From assembly GCA_016874945.1 (NCBI GenBank), contig VGSO01000036.1:1-13571 (forward strand): DNA of 13,571 bases. The letters run 5' to 3'. Of the stretch, positions 1-6,144 are shown one piece after another (the first letter of the stretch is position 1; the number at the start of each line of letters is the position of its first letter). The position numbers and the translations under genes were made by a program. The notes beneath the pieces were generated by a model, which was not told the DNA's origin, did no database searches, and worked only from the letters and a program-made list of their open reading frames with translations. The DNA is from Deltaproteobacteria bacterium (GTDB taxonomy: Bacteria; Desulfobacterota; Desulfobaccia; Desulfobaccales; 0-14-0-80-60-11).

Positions 1-40
1 TACAGATTAAGTTTGTTACACTTGAAAGAGAAAATGGTAT
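1..40. repeat. Left copy of 40-bp inverted repeat
   Basis: The first 40 bases are the reverse complement of 4742-4781 with one mismatch (T versus C at 4764). The repeat may extend left of the window. Read rightward it contains a weak promoter-like pair, TTACAC (16-21) and TATAAG (38-43) with a 16-bp spacer. Together with the right copy it brackets the leftward secreted-protein gene region. Confidence 0.85.
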
Positions 41-76
41 AAGGCCTGCGGCTACCAAAATCAATTAATAAAAATC

Positions 77-233
77 GAGCCTCTTGCAAAATTATGTAGC
101 CGCAGGCTTCAGCCTGCGCCCGCACAGGCTGGAAAGCCTGCGCCCGCACAGGCTGGAAAGCCTGTGCTACCGGATATTTCTTTGAGCAACATGGGAAAAA
201 TCGTAGCCTCAAAATGAATTTTGCAAGAGGCTC
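77..233. repeat. MITE-like element with 17-bp perfect terminal inverted repeats
   Basis: Bases 77-93 (GAGCCTCTTGCAAAATT) are repeated exactly in inverted orientation at 217-233. The roughly 157-bp element has no coding capacity, and its inside is filled with short palindromes. This is the architecture of a miniature inverted-repeat element or a solo insertion-sequence remnant. No target-site duplication is clear and no transposase is nearby, so the mobile origin is inferred only from the inverted repeats. Confidence 0.45.
97..172. repeat. REP-type palindrome cluster
   Basis: There is a palindrome at 101-118 (CGCAGGCT, TC, AGCCTGCG). It is followed by two exact 24-bp tandem units (117-140 and 141-164), each carrying the hairpin AGGCT-GGAA-AGCCT. 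The second ends with CACAGGCTGGAAAGCCTGTG followed by CTACCGG. Bases 44-54 are the inverted form of 97-107. Related copies lie at 2123-2149 and 4996-5020. Such palindromes are commonly dispersed as REP-like intergenic repeats; no RAYT transposase is visible here. Confidence 0.7.
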
Positions 234-242
234 AATCGTTAT

Positions 243-281
243 AAAAAAACCGGCTTGCCGGGCTTGGCCCCGGTAAGCCGG
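243..281 (-). terminator. Intrinsic terminator of the first small secreted-protein gene
   Basis: On the minus strand a 13-bp stem (arms 250-262 and 269-281, one G/A mismatch position, 6-nt loop) is followed by a run of T, read on the plus strand as the A-run at 243-249. It lies 46 nt beyond the stop codon of the gene at 328-1005. It is nearly the same sequence as the terminator at 1098-1140. Confidence 0.85.
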
Positions 282-327
282 TTTGGCGTTCAGATAAGAT
301 GGACAATGCCCAGCCTACATTTCTAAT

Positions 328-1005
328 TCACTCGAGTAGCAACAAAGCCGCGCCAGACTGGGACACTTGGGACACCGCCCCCACGGTGACGCCGTAGAGA
401 AAGGCCCGCTGCGAGTAATCCGCACCGGTATCGGTCAGGATGATCTGCGTCAGGGTTTGATGGGCAAAATCCGGACCCAGGTCAATCCGCTGTTTATCAA
501 TGTAATGGTCCCGGTTTTGAAAATCCGGACTCGGACCGGTATAGACATTGGTAGTCGTGGTGCCGTTAATGTAATGCGTGTAATCACTATTCAACCAGTC
601 GCGGATATCCGTGTCCCCCACCAAAACCTTGGCCTGATAAGCGCCCCCGTCTCCGAAGAATTCCAGTTTAACGGTTTGCGACCCAGACACCCCCCATTGG
701 GTGACGATGAGGGTGTCCACCTCCTGGACCCCGTAAATTTTCACCGGAATAGTCAGGGGGTTCGTGCCGTTGCCATTGTTGTAACTGTACCAGGTATTGT
801 TATCGGGGCTTTCCGGAATCGAGAAAGGGACCCCCCCGAGGGTGACATCGCCGGCGGGGGTTGAGGTATCCCCGGCGCCGTTGTGAAAGCCGTTATAGTA
901 AAAGGGGATGGGGGTGTAAACCAGGGCGGCGGCGGAGAGGGAGGCGCCGCCTACGACGAGAAGCCCCAGCACTACAGGCAAGAATATCCGAAAAAGAGGC
1001 TTCAT
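328..1005 (-). CDS. Small secreted protein of unknown function, tandem copy 1
   Basis: A 225-residue protein with a clear signal peptide: positive MKPLFR start, hydrophobic core, then Ser-Ala-Ala-Ala before the mature Leu-Val-Tyr-Thr. I start it at the Met at 1005 rather than the upstream in-frame Met at 1065, because GGAGGAG lies 8 nt before it and the paralogue shares exactly this start. The mature part is rich in Thr, Gly, Asn and Asp, has no cysteine, and looks like a beta-rich extracellular domain. I do not recognise the family. The C-terminus ends in SQSGAALLLLE, a hydrophobic tail without the PEP motif or basic end of a PEP-CTERM anchor. It is about 88% identical to the next gene by manual comparison. 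It has its own promoter and terminator, so it is probably monocistronic. It is likely exported through Sec. Confidence 0.8.
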   Translation of the reverse strand: MKPLFRIFLPVVLGLLVVGGASLSAAALVYTPIPFYYNGFHNGAGDTSTPAGDVTLGGVPFSIPESPDNNTWYSYNNGNGTNPLTIPVKIYGVQEVDTLIVTQWGVSGSQTVKLEFFGDGGAYQAKVLVGDTDIRDWLNSDYTHYINGTTTTNVYTGPSPDFQNRDHYIDKQRIDLGPDFAHQTLTQIILTDTGADYSQRAFLYGVTVGAVSQVSQSGAALLLLE

Positions 1006-1055
1006 GAGCAGATCTCCTCCGGCTGAGGCGAGGATAATTTGAATGAATGAAGTGA

Positions 1056-1084
1056 TTTTTATCATAATTTATAATATTTGTCCA
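1056..1084 (-). promoter_or_regulatory. Promoter of copy 1 (TGGACA-N17-TAAAAA)
   Basis: On the minus strand TGGACA (1079-1084) is spaced 17 bp from TAAAAA (1056-1061). The spacer is almost identical to that of the copy 2 promoter at 1890-1918, but both hexamers are poorer, so copy 1 may be expressed less. The leader here is about 40 nt longer than that of copy 2. Confidence 0.5.
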
Positions 1085-1097
1085 TTAAATAATAAAG

Positions 1098-1140
1098 AAA
1101 AAACCGGCTTGCCGGGGCCTTGGCCCCGGTAAGCCGGTTT
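1098..1140 (-). terminator. Intrinsic terminator of the second small secreted-protein gene
   Basis: On the minus strand there is a 19-bp stem (arms 1101-1119 and 1122-1140, one mismatch, 2-nt loop), with flanking A and T runs that extend the stem and supply the T tract. It lies 43 nt beyond the stop codon at 1184. It also insulates copy 1 from read-through of copy 2. Confidence 0.88.
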
Positions 1141-1183
1141 GGCGTTCAGATAAGATGAACAATGCCCAGCCTACATTTCCAGG

Positions 1184-1867
1184 TCACTCGAGTAGCAGCA
1201 ACAAAGCCGCGCCAGACTGGGACACTTGGGACACCGCCCCCACGGTGACGCCGTAGAGAAAGGCCCGCTGCGAGTAATCCGCACCGGTATCGGTCAGGAT
1301 GATCTGCGTCAGGGTTTGATGGGCAAAATCCCAACCCAGGTCAATCCGCTGTTTATCAATGTAATGGGCCCGGTATTGAAAACCCGGACTCGGACCGGTA
1401 TAGACATTGATAGTCGTGGTGCCGTTAATGTAATGCGTGTAATCACCGTTCAACCAGTCGCGGATATCCGTGTCCCCCACCAAAACCTTGGAGGAATAAG
1501 CGCCCCTGTCTCCGAAGAATTCCAGTTTAACGGTTTGCGACCCGGACGCCCCCCATTGGGTGACGATGAGGGTGTCCACCTCCTGGACCCCGTAAATATT
1601 CACCGGAATAGTCAGGGGGTTCGTGCCGTCTCCGGAAAGGACGGAACTGTACCAGGTATTGTTAGCGGGGCTTTCCGGTATCGAGAAAGGGACCCCCCCG
1701 AGGGTGACATCGCCGGCGGGGGTTGAGGTATCCCCGGCGCCGTCGTGAAAGCCGTTATAGTGAAAGGGGATGGGGGTGTAAACCAGGGCGGCGGCGGAGA
1801 GGGGGACGCCGACGACGACGAGAAGCCCCAGCATTACCGGCAAGAATATCCGCATAAGAGGCTTCAT
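1184..1867 (-). CDS. Small secreted protein of unknown function, tandem copy 2
   Basis: A 227-residue paralogue of the neighbouring gene. I choose the Met at 1867 because GGGAG precedes it at good spacing and the predicted transcript start falls just upstream; an upstream in-frame Met at 1918 lies inside the -35 box. The signal peptide has the core MLGLLVVVGVPLSAAA. The mature part keeps all the main blocks of copy 1 (VYTPIPF, the STPAGDVTLGG stretch, VLVGDTDIRDWLN, YIDKQRIDLG, QRAFLYGVTVG). Changes cluster in the signal peptide and in scattered surface-type residues, which suggests that both copies stay under coding constraint. The tail is SQSGAALLLLLE, one Leu longer than copy 1. No catalytic motif is evident; an extracellular structural or binding role is possible but unproven. 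Confidence 0.82.
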   Translation of the reverse strand: MKPLMRIFLPVMLGLLVVVGVPLSAAALVYTPIPFHYNGFHDGAGDTSTPAGDVTLGGVPFSIPESPANNTWYSSVLSGDGTNPLTIPVNIYGVQEVDTLIVTQWGASGSQTVKLEFFGDRGAYSSKVLVGDTDIRDWLNGDYTHYINGTTTINVYTGPSPGFQYRAHYIDKQRIDLGWDFAHQTLTQIILTDTGADYSQRAFLYGVTVGAVSQVSQSGAALLLLLE

Positions 1868-1889
1868 GAGCAGATCTCCCTGCAATGAT

Positions 1890-1918
1890 ATTATGTCATA
1901 ATTTATAATAGTTGTCAA
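1890..1918 (-). promoter_or_regulatory. Sigma-70-type promoter of copy 2 (TTGACA-N17-CATAAT)
   Basis: On the minus strand a perfect -35 TTGACA (1913-1918) is 17 bp from CATAAT (1890-1895). The expected transcript start near 1883 gives a leader of only about 16 nt that still contains the GGGAG ribosome site. Confidence 0.72.
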
Positions 1919-1931
1919 TTTAATTATATAA

Positions 1932-1972
1932 AGAAAAAACCGGCTTCCCGGGGGCTAAGCCTCGGGAAGCCG
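1932..1972 (-). terminator. Third terminator of the same family
   Basis: On the minus strand arms CGGCTTCCCG (1941-1950) and CGGGAAGCCG (1963-1972) form a stem followed by a T run (A-run 1934-1939 on the plus strand). It resembles the two terminators to its left and lies 41 nt beyond the stop at 2014-2016. It may also end transcripts from the 764-residue gene upstream. Confidence 0.75.
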
Positions 1973-2013
1973 ATTGATTATGCATGGGCGGGGCGCGGGA
2001 CGCACCCTACAGC

Positions 2014-2121
2014 TTAGAACAGACCGGTCACTTTGCCGGTCTTGCCGTCGGGGTCTTGAAGTAGCTCCTGAGATGGGGCTTGCTTAGGGGAGGAAAATAA
2101 GAGTAGAGAGGGGGCTGGGAA
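2014..2121 (-). pseudogene. Possible 3' remnant of a lost gene
   Basis: A minus-strand reading frame of about 36 codons without a start codon ends at TAA (2014-2016) with the protein-like tail QELLQDPDGKTGKVTGLF. It is preceded in frame by a stop (2122-2124) that lies inside a REP-type palindrome. The gap of 41 nt from its stop to a terminator matches the 43-46 nt of the two genes to the left. That suggests the end of a real gene whose body has been removed, possibly by repeat insertion. It shows no similarity to the ends of the two paralogues, so it need not be a third copy. The evidence is short and the call is weak. Confidence 0.3.
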
Positions 2122-2156
2122 TCACAGGCTGGAAAGCCTGTGCCACCGGCCCCCTC
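2108..2156. repeat. Nested palindromic intergenic repeat
   Basis: Outer arms GAGGGGGC (2108-2115) and GCCCCCTC (2149-2156) enclose the REP hairpin CACAGGCTGGAAAGCCTGTG (2123-2142). The GC-rich outer arms resemble the long hairpins at 7568-7614 and 13350-13391. The preceding CTTGCTTAG also recurs at 7689-7697. Confidence 0.65.
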
Positions 2157-2176
2157 CCCAACCTTCTCTTTCCTAC

Positions 2177-4471
2177 CTACCGACGGTGGCCGCCGCCATG
2201 CCCGCCGCCGCCGTGGCCGCCCCCATGAAAGCCGCCGGCACCATGCTGGGGCCGGGGCGCGGCCGTGGGATGAGGACGGGGCGCGGGCTGCCGGACCCGC
2301 TCCTCACCCCGGCTCCGGGCCCGTTCCTCCTGGCCCAGGCCCCGGCCATGGGCGGTTTCCGGGGACACGGACTTCCACCCCTGTCTCCCCTGGTGCTGCT
2401 GCCACTGGCCGCCTTCCCGGCGGTAGGCCCCGCCGTTTTTGCCGGCGTAAACATCGCCATGGGCATGGGGGCCGGACTTGACGCCGGTGGGCGGCCCGGC
2501 CTTGGCGGCCTTGTGGGGCGCGGGGGCTCCAGGTTTGGCCCCGGGCTTATGAGCCGCTGGCGGGCCAGGCTTGGGGCCCGGCTTAGGCCCGGGTTTGGGG
2601 CCGGGCTTGGGTCCCGGTTTGGGTCCCGGATGAGGGCCAGGTCCCGGTTTGGGTCCAGGTTTCGGACCGGGTTTCGGCCCGGGTTTGGGACCGGGAGGAT
2701 GCGGCGGATATGGCGGTCGCGGATGCCAGTGGTTGTAAATGTTGTAGTTGTTAATATTGACTCCCCCTCCGCCCCAGCCCCAGAAAGGACCCCAGCCGGG
2801 GGACAACAAGGCCCCCGCGGTGAATCCCAGGGCGAGCCCGGTTAAGGCGCCCACCCCCAATGCAGCCCCATAGCCATAGGTAGGGGGCGGGGGATAATAG
2901 GCATTGCCCACCCAGGGGGTATAAGGGTAGCCGGTGCCGTACACCACGGTGCCAGCCGGGGAGACCGCGGTGCCCAAGTAGCCGGGGGTATAACCCGCGT
3001 ACACCACTTCCGGAGTAGATTTATACACCCGGACATAGGTGACATTATGCACCGGGGAGCTGGGGGGGATGGAATAGATTTCCGGAGGCACCGCGTCCGC
3101 CACGGTCCAGGGACCGGTGGGGGAGTTGCCCGTGAACCAGACGCCGTGGTCCACTGAGTAATAGGCGTTTTTCACCTTGATGACCGGGTTGGGCGTGTTC
3201 ACCGCATACTGCAGGGAAGTCCCCTCGATGGGCTTGAACTGGGGGTCGCCGTCGTAGGTGGCGGTCATGGTGGCCTTATCCCGGGGGATGGCCGCGGTCT
3301 GGGGGATGGAGTTGGCGATCACCGCCTCCTGGGCCTGGGGGGTGCCCGGCACCGAGACCAGGACGTCGCCGCTGGGATGGTTTTCGGGGATCTTGGCGAA
3401 ATCCCCCGGGAGCTTGTCGCCGGGGACGAACTCCCAGGGACCTTCACCCAGGTTTTTGGATTTGAACCAGCGGCCGGAAATGATGGTGTAATAGTCCTGG
3501 GTGGTTAGGTCCATGAAGATATGGTCGCTGGTATTTTTCACCACCAGGAGTTGGGTGCCCTCGATGGGCGCGAAGCCCGGTTGGCCCTGAGTCTGGAGGA
3601 GTTCGGCGGGGCCGGTGCTTACGTAAACCGTAGGGATCCTGGCCTTGTCGGCCAGTAAGGGATTGTCGGGCTGATTCAGCAGGTCCACTTGGCCGGTGGC
3701 CACGGCCGCCTTTTTGGCCTGCCCCAGGGCCGCGGGCGGCTTTTGGGACACGGCCCAGGGGCCATCCACCTTGGCGGCCTCCAGCCATTTATCCATGATG
3801 GCCAGATAGTAACGGCCGCTCTTCTGGTCCATGAGGATCAAGGCCCGGGTGTTGATGACCCGCAGGAAAGGCGTGCCCTTGACTTCCCGCAGAGCCGGCG
3901 GGCCGTCGATGGGGACCAGGATGGCCGGGACGGTGCTGAAGAAAATCCGGGGCGGGTCGTTTTTCAGGGGCAGCTTTTCCACCCGCTGCTCCGCCTGGGT
4001 GATGGCCAGGTTGGCTTCCAGGCTCTCCAGGGCGATGGTGTTGACAACCTGGGATAGGTTCTGGCCGATCAGTTTCACGTAGTCATGGGGATCTCCCGGT
4101 TCTTTGGGAAAATCCCCCTTGGTGATCTGCAAATCCTCCAAGCTGACCTGCCCCGACTCCTTGTCCACTTCAGTGCGGGCGGTGAACCAGACCACTCCAA
4201 AGAGGGGCTGGGGAGAGGCCTTGGTGACCACCGACGCCGCGACACGTCCGGCCAGCTGGTTGTGGTCCCAGGAATCAATCTGGGGCTGGAAAATGGAGAT
4301 GTCCGCGTCCGCGGCGGTGATATGGCGGGGCCAGCCGGGACCCATCTGTTCCGCGTCCTGGCCCGGCGGCAGGGGAGCCGGAGGCGCGGCGCCCCGGGGA
4401 GGTCCCTGTGCTCCCACAGGAGAGACAATGAGACAGAGGGCCAAAATAAGGTTCAACAGCGGAAACTTCAT
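2177..4471 (-). CDS. Large exported multi-repeat protein, 'carbohydrate-binding family V/XII'-like
   Basis: A 764-residue protein with signal peptide MKFPLLNLILALCLIVSPVG (mature end near residue 22). AGGGGA lies 7 nt before the ATG. An N-terminal domain (about 45-165) is followed by three related modules (about 180-245, 280-360, 400-470). Each contains a run of paired aromatics and ends in a W-x(6-10)-GPW signature (KW229 to GPW239, RW335 to GPW346, VW445 to GPW455). A Gly/Tyr-rich stretch (485-580) includes a glycine-rich hydrophobic segment (535-557). Then come a Gly-Pro-Lys-Pro repeat (594-634), a Gln/Trp motif (about 685-705) and a Gly/His-rich tail. I recognise the overall pattern from proteins labelled carbohydrate-binding family V/XII in Acidobacteria and Desulfobacterota. 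That label is not a proven function. It is probably an envelope or surface protein. A terminator lies at 1932-1972. Confidence 0.82.
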   Translation of the reverse strand: MKFPLLNLILALCLIVSPVGAQGPPRGAAPPAPLPPGQDAEQMGPGWPRHITAADADISIFQPQIDSWDHNQLAGRVAASVVTKASPQPLFGVVWFTARTEVDKESGQVSLEDLQITKGDFPKEPGDPHDYVKLIGQNLSQVVNTIALESLEANLAITQAEQRVEKLPLKNDPPRIFFSTVPAILVPIDGPPALREVKGTPFLRVINTRALILMDQKSGRYYLAIMDKWLEAAKVDGPWAVSQKPPAALGQAKKAAVATGQVDLLNQPDNPLLADKARIPTVYVSTGPAELLQTQGQPGFAPIEGTQLLVVKNTSDHIFMDLTTQDYYTIISGRWFKSKNLGEGPWEFVPGDKLPGDFAKIPENHPSGDVLVSVPGTPQAQEAVIANSIPQTAAIPRDKATMTATYDGDPQFKPIEGTSLQYAVNTPNPVIKVKNAYYSVDHGVWFTGNSPTGPWTVADAVPPEIYSIPPSSPVHNVTYVRVYKSTPEVVYAGYTPGYLGTAVSPAGTVVYGTGYPYTPWVGNAYYPPPPTYGYGAALGVGALTGLALGFTAGALLSPGWGPFWGWGGGGVNINNYNIYNHWHPRPPYPPHPPGPKPGPKPGPKPGPKPGPGPHPGPKPGPKPGPKPGPKPGPKPGPPAAHKPGAKPGAPAPHKAAKAGPPTGVKSGPHAHGDVYAGKNGGAYRREGGQWQQHQGRQGWKSVSPETAHGRGLGQEERARSRGEERVRQPAPRPHPTAAPRPQHGAGGFHGGGHGGGGHGGGHRR

Positions 4472-4741
4472 ATATTAGTCCCCTTTTGGTTAAAAGGTTT
4501 TGATTTGCGGCTCTCGGTTGGTTGTCGCGGGAATAGTTGGCGGGGTTGGCCATGAGGGCGATGAGCAGGAGCCCAAAGGCTAAAAAGAGGGTCTATACCG
4601 TTTATCAATCTACAATCCCCCAAGATTAAAGGGTCATAAGCCTGGCCGGGGAGAAGGAAGGACTCGCCTATATTCGTGAGACTCCTTTATAATTCATTTA
4701 GTTAAAGAATAAAAGGGAAATAATTGGCCCCACGGCCATTA

Positions 4742-4781
4742 ATACCATTTTCTCTTTCAAGTGCAACAAACTTAATCTGTA
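4742..4781. repeat. Right copy of 40-bp inverted repeat
   Basis: This is the reverse complement of bases 1-40 with one mismatch at 4764. On the minus strand it carries TTGCAC (4761-4766) 16 bp from TATTAA (4739-4744), a plausible weak promoter pointing at the 764-residue gene. The left copy points inward in the same way. Confidence 0.85.
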
Positions 4782-4995
4782 ACTTATTGATAATCCGTAA
4801 TTATCTTTACTGAAAACCGAAGACCGAAAACCGAAAACCGTATTAGACTGCGCCGTGGAGAATTCCCGTAGGGGGCGTCCCGCCCGTTAGACAGGTTGGG
4901 CGCTGCCCACCACAATTTAGGGCGGGCCGCGCCCGCCTAAATGCGGCAGCCTCAGGCAACCTTATAATTGGGCGTTCAAACAAAGTCGCATCTTA

Positions 4996-5020
4996 CACAG
5001 GTTGGAAAGCCTGGGCCACC
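4996..5020. repeat. Degenerate copy of the REP palindrome
   Basis: CACAGGTTGGAAAGCCTGGG followed by CCACC matches the element at 2123-2149 with a few changes that weaken the stem. It shows the repeat family is dispersed and of mixed age. Confidence 0.65.
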
Positions 5021-5094
5021 TAATTAAAAAATATCCCCACTCATCCCTGCCAGCCCTTCTTAGCGAAAATTAAAAATTGAAAACTAAAACTATA

Positions 5095-5112
5095 TTGTGA
5101 TATTTATCACTT
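5095..5112. promoter_or_regulatory. CRP/FNR-family (HcpR-like) operator upstream of nfnA
   Basis: TTGTGA-TATTTA-TCACTT contains the perfect inverted repeat GTGATA-TT-TATCAC. CRP/FNR-type regulators bind dyads of this shape, and the HcpR consensus reported for Desulfovibrio is TTGTGA-N6-TCACAA, matched here at all but the last two positions. It lies about 130 nt before the nfnA start, next to a weak TTGCTT (5111-5116) -35-like box. Control of nfnAB by redox, nitrosative or sulfur state is inferred. Confidence 0.55.
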
Positions 5113-5241
5113 GCTTCTTTTCCACCACCCGTGGTAAAAAACAAGCGACTTACCAGAAAACAAGGTCGGCGGCCTGGCGCCGCCGGCCCGGAAACACCGC
5201 GGCGTCAATAAATTATTCACAAGGCAAGGAGATCAGCGTCT

Positions 5242-6099
5242 ATGTTCGAAATAGTCGAGCGCCAGGAAATGGCCCAGGGGACCATAATCAGCAACTGGGT
5301 CAAGGCCCCCAAGATCGCGGCCAAAGCGAAACCCGGCCAATTCGTCATCCTCCGGGCCAACGAGAAGGGAGAGCGCATCCCCCTGACCATGGCGGACACC
5401 GATCCGGAAAAGGGACTCATCAACCTCATCTACATGGTGGTGGGCAAAAGCACCGCCTTGTTTAAGACCTTGCAGGTGGGGGACAGCTACCTGGATGTCA
5501 TCGGCCCCCTGGGCCAGCCCACCCACCTGGAGAAAGTGGGCAAGGTGATCTGCGTGGGCGGCGGCACCGGCATTGCCGTACTCCACCCCATCACCCGGGG
5601 TCTGAAGCAGACGGGCAACTATGTCTATTCCGTCATCGGCGCCCGGAGCAAGGACCTCCTTATCCTGGAGGACAAGATGCGGACCGCGTCCGATGAGGTG
5701 ATGATCTGCACCGACGACGGCACTTACGGCCACCACGGCTTCGTCACCGACAAGCTCAAGGAAACCCTGGACAAGCATAAGGATATCGGCCTGGCGGTGT
5801 GCATCGGGCCGGTGCCCATGATGAAGGCCTGCTGCAAGATTACCAAGGAATATGGCGTTCATACTTTGGTGAGCCTCAACCCCATCATGGTGGACGGCAC
5901 CGGCATGTGCGGCTGCTGCCGGGTGACGGTGGGCGGCAAGATGCAGTTCGCCTGCGTGGACGGCCCTGAATTCGACGGTCTCCAAGTCGATTGGGATGAA
6001 CTGAATCTGCGCCTGCGTTCTTATCTGGAGCTGGAAAAGGTTTCCTATGACCAGTTCAAAGAGTGCCACGGCGGCGGCAAGTGCCAATGCTGCAGCTAA
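5242..6099 (+). CDS. nfnA: NfnA/SudB: NADH-dependent ferredoxin:NADP+ oxidoreductase, small subunit
   Basis: A 285-residue cytoplasmic flavoprotein of the ferredoxin-NADP+ reductase type. An FAD-binding beta-barrel holds RIPLTM (45-50) and VVGKSTALF (66-74). The pyridine-nucleotide domain has GGGTGIA (106-112). The C-terminal iron-sulfur region MVDGTGMCGCCRVTV gives D218, C223, C226 and C238 as probable ligands of the family's [2Fe-2S] cluster, with an extra Cys at 225. In NfnAB this subunit oxidises NADH and couples to NfnB for flavin-based electron bifurcation between NADPH, NADH and ferredoxin. The older name is sulfide dehydrogenase beta subunit. An unusual Cys-rich tail, CHGGGKCQCCS, ends the protein. 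AAGGAG lies 10 nt before the ATG. It forms an operon with nfnB, with a 45-nt gap. Confidence 0.93.
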   Translation: MFEIVERQEMAQGTIISNWVKAPKIAAKAKPGQFVILRANEKGERIPLTMADTDPEKGLINLIYMVVGKSTALFKTLQVGDSYLDVIGPLGQPTHLEKVGKVICVGGGTGIAVLHPITRGLKQTGNYVYSVIGARSKDLLILEDKMRTASDEVMICTDDGTYGHHGFVTDKLKETLDKHKDIGLAVCIGPVPMMKACCKITKEYGVHTLVSLNPIMVDGTGMCGCCRVTVGGKMQFACVDGPEFDGLQVDWDELNLRLRSYLELEKVSYDQFKECHGGGKCQCCS

Positions 6100-6144
6100 A
6101 AACCTGACCTTACGAGGCCTTAAATATATAGGGAGGAACGGATA

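Larger units (their letters stand above)
243..1918 (-). repeat. Tandem duplication of a gene with its promoter and terminator
   Basis: Units of about 0.82-0.84 kb (about 243-1084 and 1097-1918) each contain terminator, coding sequence, ribosome site and promoter in the same order and direction. Coding parts are close to 90% identical. Differences include an extra Leu codon near the 3' end of copy 2, a codon indel near residue 75, and a leader indel of about 40 nt in front of copy 1. Confidence 0.85.
4472..5094. other. Intergenic region rich in short repeats
   Basis: I see no convincing gene in this stretch. Besides the inverted repeat it holds imperfect 7-bp tandem units of the type CCGAAAA (4812-4840). 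A GTAGGG(G/T)GCGTCCCGC motif near 4868-4883 recurs inverted near 1995-2010. There is a hairpin ATTTAGGgCGGGC-cgc-GCCCGCCTAAAT (4915-4942) and a degenerate REP copy (4996-5020). A minus-strand hydrophobic reading frame near 4550-4585 has no usable start. Confidence 0.6.

Noticed and set aside
117..164. Possible CRISPR array from repeated 24-bp units
   Set aside because: Only two directly abutting identical units with no variable spacers; they are palindromic REP-type repeats.
367..1726. Plus-strand open frames of 165-166 codons opposite both tandem genes, conserved between copies
   Set aside because: They are antisense shadows. Their similarity follows from the duplication, they lack ribosome sites, and the minus-strand products have signal peptides, promoters and terminators.
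2570..2700. Tandem DNA repeat of GGGTTTGGGCCC-type units as a non-coding satellite
   Set aside because: It stays in frame and encodes the Gly-Pro-Lys-Pro tract of the 764-residue protein.
4275..4587. Minus-strand frame with a hydrophobic stretch (LFLAFGLLLIALMANP) just upstream of the 764-residue gene
   Set aside because: An in-frame TAG precedes the hydrophobic part and no usable start lies before it. The rest overlaps the real gene out of frame.
4675..4690. AAAGGAG-like ribosome site on the minus strand
   Set aside because: No start codon follows at suitable spacing; probably chance in an AT-rich stretch.
5166..5182. GGCGGC-CTGGC-GCCGCC hairpin in the nfnA leader as attenuator
   Set aside because: No T tract, no leader peptide and no alternative pairing are visible; it is probably an ordinary GC-rich fold.
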